Assembly (NCBI RefSeq): GCF_900105625.1
Contig: NZ_FNSD01000001.1
Span: 496,001-560,000, forward strand
Length of the DNA stretch: 64,000 nt
From: Terriglobus roseus
Lineage (GTDB): Bacteria > Acidobacteriota > Terriglobia > Terriglobales > Acidobacteriaceae
Direction: 5' to 3'
The notes under the pieces were generated by a model that worked only from the letters and a program-made list of their open reading frames with translations, was not told the origin of the DNA and made no database searches. Shown here piece after piece: positions 52,397-60,737 of the stretch. Position numbers and translations under genes: made by a program. Position 1 is the first letter of the stretch, and each line of letters begins with the position of its first letter.

Positions 52397-53881
52397 TCAG
52401 TAAGAGTCACCCTGCTTGACCGCTGGCGGTGCATCGATATTGAGCGGATCGCCCAGCTTCGCCTGCATGGCTTTCAGCTTTGCGATCATCTCGGTCTTCA
52501 CGCCTGCGTACTTCGGGTCATCGACAAGGTCATGCATCTCCCATGGATCGTTTTCCAGATCGAAGAGCTGAAAACGCTTGATTGGCACGTAGAAGATGAG
52601 CTTGTGCTGCTTTGTACGGATCGATCGCTGGATGACATTCAGCCACCCGAACATCGCGTCGTGGACGGGTAGCGTCGATTCTCCGGTCAGGTATGGCTTC
52701 AGACTGGGGAACTCCACGTGCGGCGGTACGGGTACGCCGGCTAACTCGCAAGTCGTCGCATACATGCTGTGCTGATAGACCATCTGGTCGTTATGCGAGC
52801 CCGGCTTGATGCCGGGTCCGCGTACGATCAGCGGCATGCGCATCGAGCATTCATACTGGTTCTGCTTCCCCATAAGGCCATGCTCACCTACAGCCAGGCC
52901 ATGGTCCGCCGTCATGATCACGTAGGTGTTCTTCGCCTGCCCACTGCGATCCAACGCATCGAGCACGCGTCCAATCTGCGCGTCCATATGGGTGATGATC
53001 GCGTAGTACTCCTTGCGGTGTGTCTTTACATCAAATTCAGTCCGCGGGAACGGCGCCAACTGCTCGTCCCGCGTGTGGAAGTCACCCTGATCGAAGGGAT
53101 GCTGTGGCAGGTAGTTCGGAGGAAGCGCGATCTTGTCCACCGGATACATCGCCTGATATTCCTCGGGCGCCTGTCGCGGATCGTGGGGCGCATTGAAGCC
53201 GACGTACATGAAGAAGGGCTTGTCGTGGCCCGCACGCTGCCCGTTCAGGAAGTCGACCGCAGAGTCCGCATAGACCTCCGAGGAATGCTTCGTCTCACCT
53301 TGCGGGCCATCAAGCCAAAGGTGCTTATCCAGCCAATGCCCCTTCAGTGTCCGATCCGTCGGGCTCCATTTGTTGCCAGGCGCAGGACGGTCGTACATGT
53401 CTTTCGTCGAATCCAGATAGCCTGGGCCGGTGGTTGCAAGATCGGTGAAGGAGCGCTGCAGCGACACCGCATCCAGGTGCCACTTCCCCGTCTGAAACGT
53501 GCGGTAGCCCGCGTTGCGCAGCGTTTGGCCCCACACGGGCACCATGCCCGACTGATTGTCCAGGAGAGCCTTCTGCGCCTTGAACGGAGACAGGCCGGTG
53601 TTCAGCATCGTGCGGCTTGCGACGCACACCGCACCTGTCCACGAACCGCTATGGAAGCAGTGGGTGAAGTGCATTCCTTCATGCACCAGCCGGTCGATGT
53701 TCGGCGTATGAACCTCGGGGTTGTTGATCGAATGGATCGTGCGGAACATGAGGTCGTCTGCGATTAAGAACAGAAAGTTGGGCCTGTCACCCGCATTGGC
53801 ATCAGCGGAAGCGATCGGTGAATGCACCTGAGCGGCGGCCAGGGCAACAGAGGATAGTCCTACAAATTGACGTCGGTTCAT
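52397..53881 (-). CDS. secreted type I sulfatase
   Basis: 494 residues from ATG 53881. N-terminus MNRRQFVGLSSVALAAA resembles a Tat signal, though with a weak RR motif. The metal Asp pair is in FLFLIADDLM. The modification site reads CVASR (C-x-P/A-S-R), the Cys to be converted to formylglycine, followed by the usual TMLNTG. TGKWHLD, APHDPRQ and TADHGLAVGEHGLMGKQ supply further active-site residues. It hydrolyses sulfate esters. No formylglycine-generating enzyme gene is nearby. It is upstream of the TonB receptor in one probable operon. Confidence 0.93.
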   Translation of the reverse strand: MNRRQFVGLSSVALAAAQVHSPIASADANAGDRPNFLFLIADDLMFRTIHSINNPEVHTPNIDRLVHEGMHFTHCFHSGSWTGAVCVASRTMLNTGLSPFKAQKALLDNQSGMVPVWGQTLRNAGYRTFQTGKWHLDAVSLQRSFTDLATTGPGYLDSTKDMYDRPAPGNKWSPTDRTLKGHWLDKHLWLDGPQGETKHSSEVYADSAVDFLNGQRAGHDKPFFMYVGFNAPHDPRQAPEEYQAMYPVDKIALPPNYLPQHPFDQGDFHTRDEQLAPFPRTEFDVKTHRKEYYAIITHMDAQIGRVLDALDRSGQAKNTYVIMTADHGLAVGEHGLMGKQNQYECSMRMPLIVRGPGIKPGSHNDQMVYQHSMYATTCELAGVPVPPHVEFPSLKPYLTGESTLPVHDAMFGWLNVIQRSIRTKQHKLIFYVPIKRFQLFDLENDPWEMHDLVDDPKYAGVKTEMIAKLKAMQAKLGDPLNIDAPPAVKQGDSY

Positions 53882-54511
53882 GGGTGCTCTCAGTATGGGT
53901 TTGGCATGGGCCAATGTGGCACCAGCGATTCTTGTTGAAAGGCTCGGCAAACAGATGCGTTGCGAGGTGCTCGCGGAGCAATTAGCAGGAGATCTGTGGT
54001 TCATTTCTCAGACAAATTTCCAAGAACGAACCAGAAATCTCAACCACTTAAAGGCAACAACAACAAGCAGGCTCACTCGAGCGAGCGGCCTGCGCCGAGG
54101 TGATCGGCAACGTGTTTGCGTAGAAAATGGGAGGTGATAAAAGCATGACGTGTGAAACGTCAGAAACCTTGGTCGCTGCAGATGGTGCAACCGAACGGAT
54201 GACGCGGCTTACCTTGCCAGCGATTCCATTCCCTTGGTCTCCGAGGCTCTGTTCCCTCCCTGTGCTCTATCGTAACCGACTCCCCGCCCACCTCTGACGA
54301 ATCGCTGATGCAACTGTCGCGATCGCGCTTGACACCTCACACCTCGTCCCAACGCACACCCAGTGTGTTGGTCTTCGGTCGATGAGCAAGAAGTGACAAA
54401 CCGATGACGAAAGGGTGACATCCGCCAGAGAACGGAGAGCCTAGTTTGATTCCCGACCACTGCAGAAGTAAGCCCGCGCGACGAATGATCTGCAGGGCCA
54501 AGGAGAATCGA
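53882..54511 (+). other. 630-base intergenic region without a convincing gene
   Basis: It separates the divergent sulfatase and sugar dehydrogenase genes. I see no protein-like frame, tRNA or clear promoter. One hairpin is visible at 54067-54093 (GCAGGC / GCCTGC with inner CTCG-AG-CGAG). A TTGACA at 54329 has no -10 partner at a standard distance. Confidence 0.5.
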
Positions 54512-56032
54512 ATGAAACACTCTCGCAATGTCTGCAACGCGGTCCTGGCCAGTCTCGCTCTCTGGGGGGCCATTTTGGTCACAACACCTCTTCATGCTCA
54601 GGCACATCCGCCACTGATCGATCCGCTTCCCGCAGCCATCCCTTCCTCTGCAATCACAGTCAGCCTGACAACCGTGCTCTCCAACCTTGTGCAGCCCACG
54701 GCTGGTGCAACGGCTCCCGGAGACGAAGATCACCTTTATATTGCAGATCAAATCGGTCAGGTCTGGAGCGTGGATGTGTCACGGCATCCAGCTTCCACAT
54801 CGCCGCACCTGGTGATGGATATCCGCAGTCTGATCATTCCCCTGGGTCTTGGACCTGCAAAATACGACGAACGTGGATTGCTTGGAATCGCTTTCCACCC
54901 CAACTTCCGACGCAACCACCTCTTCTACACGTACTCGTCCCAGCCAGTAAAGGGCAAAGCAACGTTCAGTACGCTGCCTGCCGGGGCCGTGCCGAACTGC
55001 CAAAATGTCCTGCAGGAATGGCGCATGATGGACCTCGGCGACGATAACTTCGTGGTCGATACCTCCAGCGTTCGCGAACTTATGCGCGTCGACAAACCGC
55101 AGTTCAATCACAATGGAGGCGCATTACTCTTCGGACCAGACCGTCTTCTTTACCTCTCGATCGGAGACGGCGGAGGTTCCAATGACTTTGGCGTAGGACA
55201 CGCCGCCGCCGGCAACGCACAGACGCTGGAGCCGGGGAACGTGCTGGGAAAGATTCTCCGCATCGATCCGCGCGGTCACAATTCCGGGAATGGGCAGTAC
55301 GGGATTCCCGAAGACAATCCGTTCACCTATTCCTCGTTGTCGCCAGCGCCTCAACCTGAGATCTATGCCTACGGCTTCCGGAATCCGTGGCGGATGTCCT
55401 TTGACTCCAAAACCGATGCTCTGTACGTCGGAGATGTAGGCCAGAACGACGTCGAGGAAGTGGATGTGGTGAAGAAGGGCAGAAACTACGGGTGGCCCAA
55501 CAAAGAGGGTACGTTCCTCTTCGACGGCTTCCTTCCGGGACGTGGCGGCACCGGGTACGTCTGGCAAAACAGCCCCGGCGCACCCAACGGCTTGATCGAC
55601 CCTATTGCAGAGTATGACCACGGCGAAGCGGAGGTCGCTCCTCTTCACTCTGGAGTCCATCTACGGCAAGCCGTGATCGGAGGCTTTGTCTACCGCGGAG
55701 AGCGTGCGGAAGCACTAGAGGGCAAGTACATTTTCGGTGACTATGGATCGGCTACCACGCCCATTCAGGGGCATCTCTATGTCTTGCGGGGTCACGACAA
55801 GCACATTGAGGAGCTTCAGGTAGATGGCAGATCTTCGCTCAACCTCGCGGTCCTGGGCTTCGCACAGGGACGCGACGGAGAGCTTTACCTTCTAGCCAGC
55901 CAAACAGGAACAGTGCTCGGTAACACTGGTGTGGTGATGCGGATTCGGTCCAACCAAATGGGTCGCGACGAGGACGATGGCCACAGACGCGACGAGGACG
56001 ACGGTCACGGACGCCACGAAGACATGGACTAG
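54512..56032 (+). CDS. secreted PQQ-dependent sugar dehydrogenase-like protein (GSDH family)
   Basis: 506 residues from ATG 54512 (AAGGAG 8 bases upstream). The signal peptide ends near TPLHAQA. The beta-propeller shows DERGLLGIAFHPNF, FNHNGGALLFGPDRLLYLSIGDGG, IYAYGFRNPWRMSFD and VGDVGQNDVEEVDVV, hallmark blocks of the glucose/sorbosone dehydrogenase family that hold PQQ and Ca2+. The last ~22 residues are a Asp/Arg/His-rich tail with an RRDEDDGHG-type repeat. It probably oxidises sugars or related alcohols in the periplasm; the substrate is unknown. Confidence 0.9.
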   Translation: MKHSRNVCNAVLASLALWGAILVTTPLHAQAHPPLIDPLPAAIPSSAITVSLTTVLSNLVQPTAGATAPGDEDHLYIADQIGQVWSVDVSRHPASTSPHLVMDIRSLIIPLGLGPAKYDERGLLGIAFHPNFRRNHLFYTYSSQPVKGKATFSTLPAGAVPNCQNVLQEWRMMDLGDDNFVVDTSSVRELMRVDKPQFNHNGGALLFGPDRLLYLSIGDGGGSNDFGVGHAAAGNAQTLEPGNVLGKILRIDPRGHNSGNGQYGIPEDNPFTYSSLSPAPQPEIYAYGFRNPWRMSFDSKTDALYVGDVGQNDVEEVDVVKKGRNYGWPNKEGTFLFDGFLPGRGGTGYVWQNSPGAPNGLIDPIAEYDHGEAEVAPLHSGVHLRQAVIGGFVYRGERAEALEGKYIFGDYGSATTPIQGHLYVLRGHDKHIEELQVDGRSSLNLAVLGFAQGRDGELYLLASQTGTVLGNTGVVMRIRSNQMGRDEDDGHRRDEDDGHGRHEDMD

Positions 56033-56096
56033 ACAGAACACAGTCTTGGGGCGCTGGAACTTATCGCCAACCCCACAAGGTCGGTTCTGCGCGGAA

Positions 56097-56134
56097 GGAC
56101 GTGAGGCCGCAGTGGCTCTCACGTCCTCTTTTTT
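56097..56134 (+). terminator. intrinsic terminator of sugar dehydrogenase gene
   Basis: GGACGTGAG / CTCACGTCC, a 9-bp stem with a 12-base loop, followed by TCTTTTTT. It lies 65 bases after the stop at 56032. Confidence 0.85.
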
Positions 56135-56282
56135 GTCCACTCGCGGGAAGGGTTGGTGAGTGTGGCGCTGTCGATCGCGAACCGAGTGTCGCACGAGAGA
56201 TTCCCTGCGATACCCAGTGACCATCTAGCCCTATCATGCTGTTGTGGGGTCGGCAGACGACATCATGATGGAGGCAGGTGGT

Positions 56283-56690
56283 ATGTCTACTGTGAAGCTG
56301 TGGACGGACGAAGATGTGGCTGGTGCACCAAAGGTCAGCGCGGTTTTTGACGACATCCGCGCCACGCGTAACTCGGATTTTGTAAATAATTTCTGGCGTG
56401 CGCTCGCGAACCAGCCAGAGCTTTTGCAACGGACTTGGGCAAGCGTGAAAGCTGTAATGATTGAGCCGGGCCTTCTTGATCCGCTGACGAAAGAATTGAT
56501 CTACATCGCCGTCTCAACGGTCAATAGCTGCACCTACTGCACTCATTCGCACACCGCTGCGGCGCGCGCGAAAGGAATGACGGAGCAGCAACATGCGGAG
56601 TTGCTCGCGGTCATCAGCCTTGCAGCACACACCAACTCTCTGGCGAATGCGCTCCAGATCTCTGTCGATAAGGAGTTTTTGGTCGACTAA
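56283..56690 (+). CDS. carboxymuconolactone decarboxylase/AhpD-like protein
   Basis: 135 residues from ATG 56283 (GAGG 9 bases upstream). The redox motif C-x2-C-x3-H is in SCTYCTHSHT, preceded by KELIYIAVSTVN, the standard AhpD-type active-site arrangement. Such proteins act as alkylhydroperoxidases or thiol oxidoreductases. The frame begins after the preceding terminator and may have its own promoter. Converges with the HD-domain gene. Confidence 0.88.
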   Translation: MSTVKLWTDEDVAGAPKVSAVFDDIRATRNSDFVNNFWRALANQPELLQRTWASVKAVMIEPGLLDPLTKELIYIAVSTVNSCTYCTHSHTAAARAKGMTEQQHAELLAVISLAAHTNSLANALQISVDKEFLVD

Positions 56691-56732
56691 GTAAGCACGA
56701 CCATCTCAGTCCCCTTGCCTCTCCCGGGAGAT

Positions 56733-57395
56733 CTAAGCGCGCCATAAAGAATTTCGAATGACACTACAAAAGTTGCCTCGCTTGAAGTGAGGATCCTTGT
56801 CTGCCAGGACGTCTGCTTTCACGTTGCCAAAGGTGGTCTCCGGTTTGTGCTTGATCCCGTCGTAAAACGCCTGGATGATGTCTTCTTTGAAGTGCGGTGT
56901 CCGTGGGAAGCGCGCGACGATGTCATCCCGTACCTGATCGCTGAAGCTGGAATAGTCGATTCCGAGAACATCCATCTCGACACCTGCCGTCACCAGCGCA
57001 ATTACTGGACTCATGTGGCGCGGTATACCCGGAGTCGTGTGGAGCGCTATTGCCGTCCAGACCTCATCGATCGCACTCTCTGAAATGCTTCGGGATCGGA
57101 GAAAGCTCCGGGCCGCGTTGGCGCCATCTACCTCAAAACGCTCCGTCGGGCTACTATGCTGCGCTATCAACCCGACGTCATGAAACATCGCTCCTGCGTA
57201 GAGCAACTCCCGATCAAATCTGAGCTTGAGGCGCTCACCAGCCAAAGCTCCGAAATAATACACGCGGCTCGAATGATGGAACAGCAGATCCGTCTCCGTA
57301 TCACGGACGAACTCCCGAATCTCTCTCGTCAACTGGGTATCCGGGATTTCTATAGAACCCAGCGAGGCCGACAGGGTATGCAGCTCTGCGGACAT
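56733..57395 (-). CDS. HD-domain phosphohydrolase-like protein
   Basis: 220 residues from ATG 57395; AAAGGAG lies 9 bases before it, ruling out the longer in-frame start. The HD metal site is formed by LLFHHSSRVYYF, GAMFHDVGLI (the His-Asp pair) and IALHTTPGIP. The pattern resembles the cyanamide hydratase/HD group rather than cyclic-di-GMP HD-GYP. The substrate is unknown. It lies downstream of the two-component pair on the same strand, 246 bases away. Confidence 0.85.
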   Translation of the reverse strand: MSAELHTLSASLGSIEIPDTQLTREIREFVRDTETDLLFHHSSRVYYFGALAGERLKLRFDRELLYAGAMFHDVGLIAQHSSPTERFEVDGANAARSFLRSRSISESAIDEVWTAIALHTTPGIPRHMSPVIALVTAGVEMDVLGIDYSSFSDQVRDDIVARFPRTPHFKEDIIQAFYDGIKHKPETTFGNVKADVLADKDPHFKRGNFCSVIRNSLWRA

Positions 57396-57641
57396 GTCTT
57401 GCATTCTCCTTTGGGGTCGTTGGTGATGCGCTTCGCGTGGCACAAACCACCGCCAACGCTCCAACTGTACCCGCACAGGAATTGAGCATGATTGGCAGAA
57501 GTTTTCCTAGTTTGTAAAAGCTGACCCGTTCTATCGTGCCCCGGGACTCCATAAAGACCGAAATGCGCAGGTACTGGCTCGAAGGAAGCCAATGCAGAAT
57601 CTGAAATGAAGACGGTGAAACAATGACAATCGCCCGCCGCG

Positions 57642-58280
57642 TCAGAACGTGGAGACGAGGTTTTCGCGGATCGCGTAGCGAACAAGCGCTGCAATCGTAT
57701 TAACGCGCAATTTCCGATAGATGTTCATGCGATGAGTCTCGACTGTGCGGGTACTGATTTCGAGGTTTGCAGCGGCCTCTTTACTACTGAGTCCCATCGC
57801 AAGAAGCACAACGATGCCCCGCTCGCGCTGTGTCAGCTTGTCACCGATCTCTGCGTCGGTCTGCCGGTTTAGATATCCCGTCCGCATCATCTCCAGAGCG
57901 CGAGAGTGGTAGTACCGATCACCAACCAGGACCGCTTGTAGCGCTTGCCGCAGATAGATATCTGCTTCACTTTTCAAGACGTAGCCGTGCGCGCCGCACT
58001 CGACAATCGCGCGCAGAGTCGTTTCGGAATCGTGCATTGTAAGCACGACAATGCGGGTGCCGGGCGCTGTGCTGGCGACGGCCAATGCGACCTCAGGGCC
58101 ACTCAGAATCGGCATGCTGAAGTCCAGGATAGCCACGTCAGGCTGCAGTTCGTCGATCTGGCGAACCGCATCGTCTCCCCTTGATGCTTCACCGACAACG
58201 ACCCAGTCGTCACAGGCAGAGACTAGATCCCTGATGCCACGGCGCATCAGGTCGTGATCGTCGGCAATTACGATACGCAT
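57642..58280 (-). CDS. NarL/FixJ family response regulator
   Basis: 212 residues from ATG 58280. Receiver domain with acidic pocket IADDHD, phospho-Asp in VAILDFSMPILSG and Lys in YVLKSEAD. The C-terminal LuxR-type HTH spans about 145-205 (LTQRERGIVVLLAMGLSSKE, STRTVETHRMNIYRKL). Its ATG lies 13 bases inside the end of the kinase gene. It probably controls nearby catabolic genes; paired CTACGTAT repeats at 60592-60612 are a candidate target. Confidence 0.94.
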   Translation of the reverse strand: MRIVIADDHDLMRRGIRDLVSACDDWVVVGEASRGDDAVRQIDELQPDVAILDFSMPILSGPEVALAVASTAPGTRIVVLTMHDSETTLRAIVECGAHGYVLKSEADIYLRQALQAVLVGDRYYHSRALEMMRTGYLNRQTDAEIGDKLTQRERGIVVLLAMGLSSKEAAANLEISTRTVETHRMNIYRKLRVNTIAALVRYAIRENLVSTF

Positions 58281-59353
58281 AAGATTCTCTCTCCCAACGG
58301 AACCTGAGCGCACAGTTCGACACCCCTGCCAGTCGACGTAACGCGAAGAGTTCCACCAAACTCCAGCAGCCTCTCGCGCATGCTGCTGAGGCCAACTCCG
58401 TGAAGTAAGGACAGACCGGATACGGGCGCCGGCATGGACGCAACATAGTTAGCTAAAGTGAGCTGCAGGAGGTCGCGCTCAAACGACAGCGTCAAACTTA
58501 TGGAAGATTCCCTGGCGTGTCGAAGCACATTCGCGAGGCCCTCCTGGATAAAGCGGTACAGCGCGGTCTCAAGTGCCAGCGGCAGTCGCTCCTGCATTGG
58601 TTCGAGGTGCAGCTCGATTTCAATCCCGCTGCGCCGTTCAAACCCCTCGGTAAGCCAGAGGATTGCGGTGTGTAAGTCTGCTTCGCCAAGTTGGGGCGGA
58701 TGCATCAGAAAGGAAGATGTTCGGATCTGGCCGACACAGACGTCCGCCAACTCGCTGGTCTGGGCGAGGAGTGACTCCATCCTCGCGTCGCCCGCGACAA
58801 GCTTCGAAATTCTTCGGAGATTCCACGTTAGTAACGCCAGGTCTTGCGAGAGAGAATCGTGGAGATCGCGCGCGAATCGCCTCCGTTCTTCCTCTCGTAC
58901 AACATCCAGCCTTGTCGTCATCTGCTCAAGCACGGCGGTGACGTCCATGCGCTCGGTCACGTCCTGGTACAAGCCGTAGACGCCAAGGACGACACCGTCG
59001 ACAATAAGCGGGACGCCGTGCAGTTCCACGTCGATGATGAGTCCATCTTTGCGGCGGCGCTTGGTAACGGTGTGGACCCGTTTGCCACTCAACACGCGGT
59101 GCGTTAATTCGGTCGCTTCTAGGAGGAAGTCAGGGCCAGCAATCATGCTGTCAAGTGCCCAGGTCTCGAGTTCCGCAGCTTCAAACTTGAACAGATCAAG
59201 GAATGCAGGGTTACAGAGCTGAAACTTGTGTTGACTATCCAAGACGATGATTGCGATGGGGTTGTACTGAATCAGCGCATGGAGATAGGCCGTTGACGCG
59301 TGATCATCCAGTTGCAATGCAAAACCTGTAGCTGCCGAGAAAGAAGCCTGCAT
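58268..59353 (-). CDS. PAS-domain histidine kinase of the NarX/DegS type
   Basis: 361 residues, ATG 59353 with GGAGG 5 bases upstream. An N-terminal PAS domain (about 22-135; HKFQLCNPAFLDLFKFEAAEL, ending YQDVTERMD) precedes HisKA_3 with the phospho-His in ARDLHDSLSQDLALL and a HATPase_c domain (FIQEGLANVLRHA, GVGLSSMRERL). No membrane helix, so cytosolic. It phosphorylates the overlapping downstream response regulator. Confidence 0.94.
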   Translation of the reverse strand: MQASFSAATGFALQLDDHASTAYLHALIQYNPIAIIVLDSQHKFQLCNPAFLDLFKFEAAELETWALDSMIAGPDFLLEATELTHRVLSGKRVHTVTKRRRKDGLIIDVELHGVPLIVDGVVLGVYGLYQDVTERMDVTAVLEQMTTRLDVVREEERRRFARDLHDSLSQDLALLTWNLRRISKLVAGDARMESLLAQTSELADVCVGQIRTSSFLMHPPQLGEADLHTAILWLTEGFERRSGIEIELHLEPMQERLPLALETALYRFIQEGLANVLRHARESSISLTLSFERDLLQLTLANYVASMPAPVSGLSLLHGVGLSSMRERLLEFGGTLRVTSTGRGVELCAQVPLGERILCVS

Positions 59354-59489
59354 ATCGCCTCCACGTGAGTGGTAGTCGTAATGACAAAAGTGGATTCTAT
59401 GAAGGAATAGCCGAATTTTAGCGCGGAAGCAATGTCATGTGAAACGGGCGTGAAGGAATTCCACGCCGTCTCATGACCGGAAACCGAAT

Positions 59490-60506
59490 CTACTGCTTCG
59501 TAAAGATCTTCTTTGGGCACATCGCGTGGACACCGACGTTGCCATCGACCAGTTGGGTGATGTCGAGATCGACAGCCACGCTTGAGAGCATGTAGGCATC
59601 GTCACGTGTCATGTGCTTGGTTTCCACCAGGAAGTCGATCATGTCACGCAGCGCGTGTTCCGTCGCTTCTTTCAGGTCGGGGCTAAAACCCATCGAAATG
59701 TAATAGTCCGGAGTCTCTGCGCGCGGCCAAAGCAGCGCCTGTTTCTTGTGAACAATAAACTTGAACGTGCCCGTGAGGTACGTCTCCATCGCAGTGATAT
59801 CGACTTCACCATTGCCCTGCCCTGCATGACCATCGCCTGCTTCAAACAAGGCGCCTTTGGCCGCGACCGGTATGTAGAGTGTCGTTCCGGCAACAAGCTC
59901 TTTGTTGTCCATATTGCCGGCGTGTGTGAACGGTGGAGCGGAATCGATCTTTCCGCCGGCGGGTGCTACCCCCATGCTGCCAAAAAACGGGTGCAACGGG
60001 ATGTCGATTCCAGGAGCGAAATGCCCGATCATCCTGGCGCGGTCCAGCGGAATGATGCGGCTTCGACTGTAAGGAAATTCCATCGGAAGGAAGCCCCGAT
60101 GAAGACCAAAACCGTTGCAGGCGAAGTTTGCATCGATGTCGATCTTCAGGATCTGCACTTCAAGCACGTCCCCTGGCTCGGCTTCTTCAATCGCGACCGG
60201 TCCTGTCAGGATGTGACCACCTGGTCCCTTGTCCTTCACTTCGTTATAGATGGCATCCGTATACGCCGGAATGTCTTCGGGCTTCACGCCTCCCTTCAGC
60301 ATTCGCTCCCTCGGCCCGCACGTCGAGAGCGTTTGCATGACGACCGTGTCTCCCGATCTAACAGTCAACGCGGGTTTCGCCATGCCCGAGTAGTACCCCC
60401 ATGCGACGGTATCTGGTTTCGCAAGCAACGTATGTTGCTGCTGCGCAAGCACCGGTAGGCTGGAGGTGGAAAGCAGGATGCCGGAAACGAAAAGTGCACG
60501 AAGCAT
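59490..60506 (-). CDS. secreted acetamidase/formamidase family protein
   Basis: 338 residues with a signal peptide (MLRALFVSGILLSTSSLPVLA). FmdA/AmdA-type blocks are visible: GPVAIEEAEPGDVLEVQILK, GHFAPGIDIPLHPFFGSMGV, GGKIDSAPPFTHAGNMDNKE and FEAGDGHAGQGNGEVDITAME. The family hydrolyses short amides to acid plus ammonia, with a metal held by the Asp/His cluster. An exported member is unusual for a cytoplasmic enzyme class but common in acidobacterial genomes. Divergent from the amidohydrolase, and upstream of the two-component pair on the same strand. Confidence 0.88.
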   Translation of the reverse strand: MLRALFVSGILLSTSSLPVLAQQQHTLLAKPDTVAWGYYSGMAKPALTVRSGDTVVMQTLSTCGPRERMLKGGVKPEDIPAYTDAIYNEVKDKGPGGHILTGPVAIEEAEPGDVLEVQILKIDIDANFACNGFGLHRGFLPMEFPYSRSRIIPLDRARMIGHFAPGIDIPLHPFFGSMGVAPAGGKIDSAPPFTHAGNMDNKELVAGTTLYIPVAAKGALFEAGDGHAGQGNGEVDITAMETYLTGTFKFIVHKKQALLWPRAETPDYYISMGFSPDLKEATEHALRDMIDFLVETKHMTRDDAYMLSSVAVDLDITQLVDGNVGVHAMCPKKIFTKQ

Positions 60507-60591
60507 CGGAAGAGTCCTTTCGCAAGAGCAGGTTACTTGTAGGCTGTCTCCCGATTATGCAGCACGTTCGACTGCTCCACGCACGCGGAAA

Positions 60592-60612
60592 CTACGTATG
60601 CAACCTACGTAT
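60592..60612. promoter_or_regulatory. direct repeat CTACGTAT x2, candidate operator
   Basis: Two exact copies at 60592-60599 and 60605-60612, 13 bases apart, each containing the palindrome TACGTA. They lie between the divergent acetamidase and amidohydrolase genes. The spacing of ~1.2 helical turns suits a dimeric LuxR-type regulator; binding is unproven. Confidence 0.4.
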
Positions 60613-60737
60613 TTCTACTTAGGCGTACATTTCTGCGCTGCGATATCCGGTCCGGCTTTACACTCCCTCCAAGCGTCCCGCTAACGGATGACGAAGGCCG
60701 GCCCATGCGTGCACGGTCGTATAGGGAGGGCTACCCA

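Noticed and set aside
52769-53767. 332-codon open frame antisense to the sulfatase gene
   Set aside because: Shadow of the sulfatase; Arg/His-rich with no recognisable motif and no ribosome-binding site.
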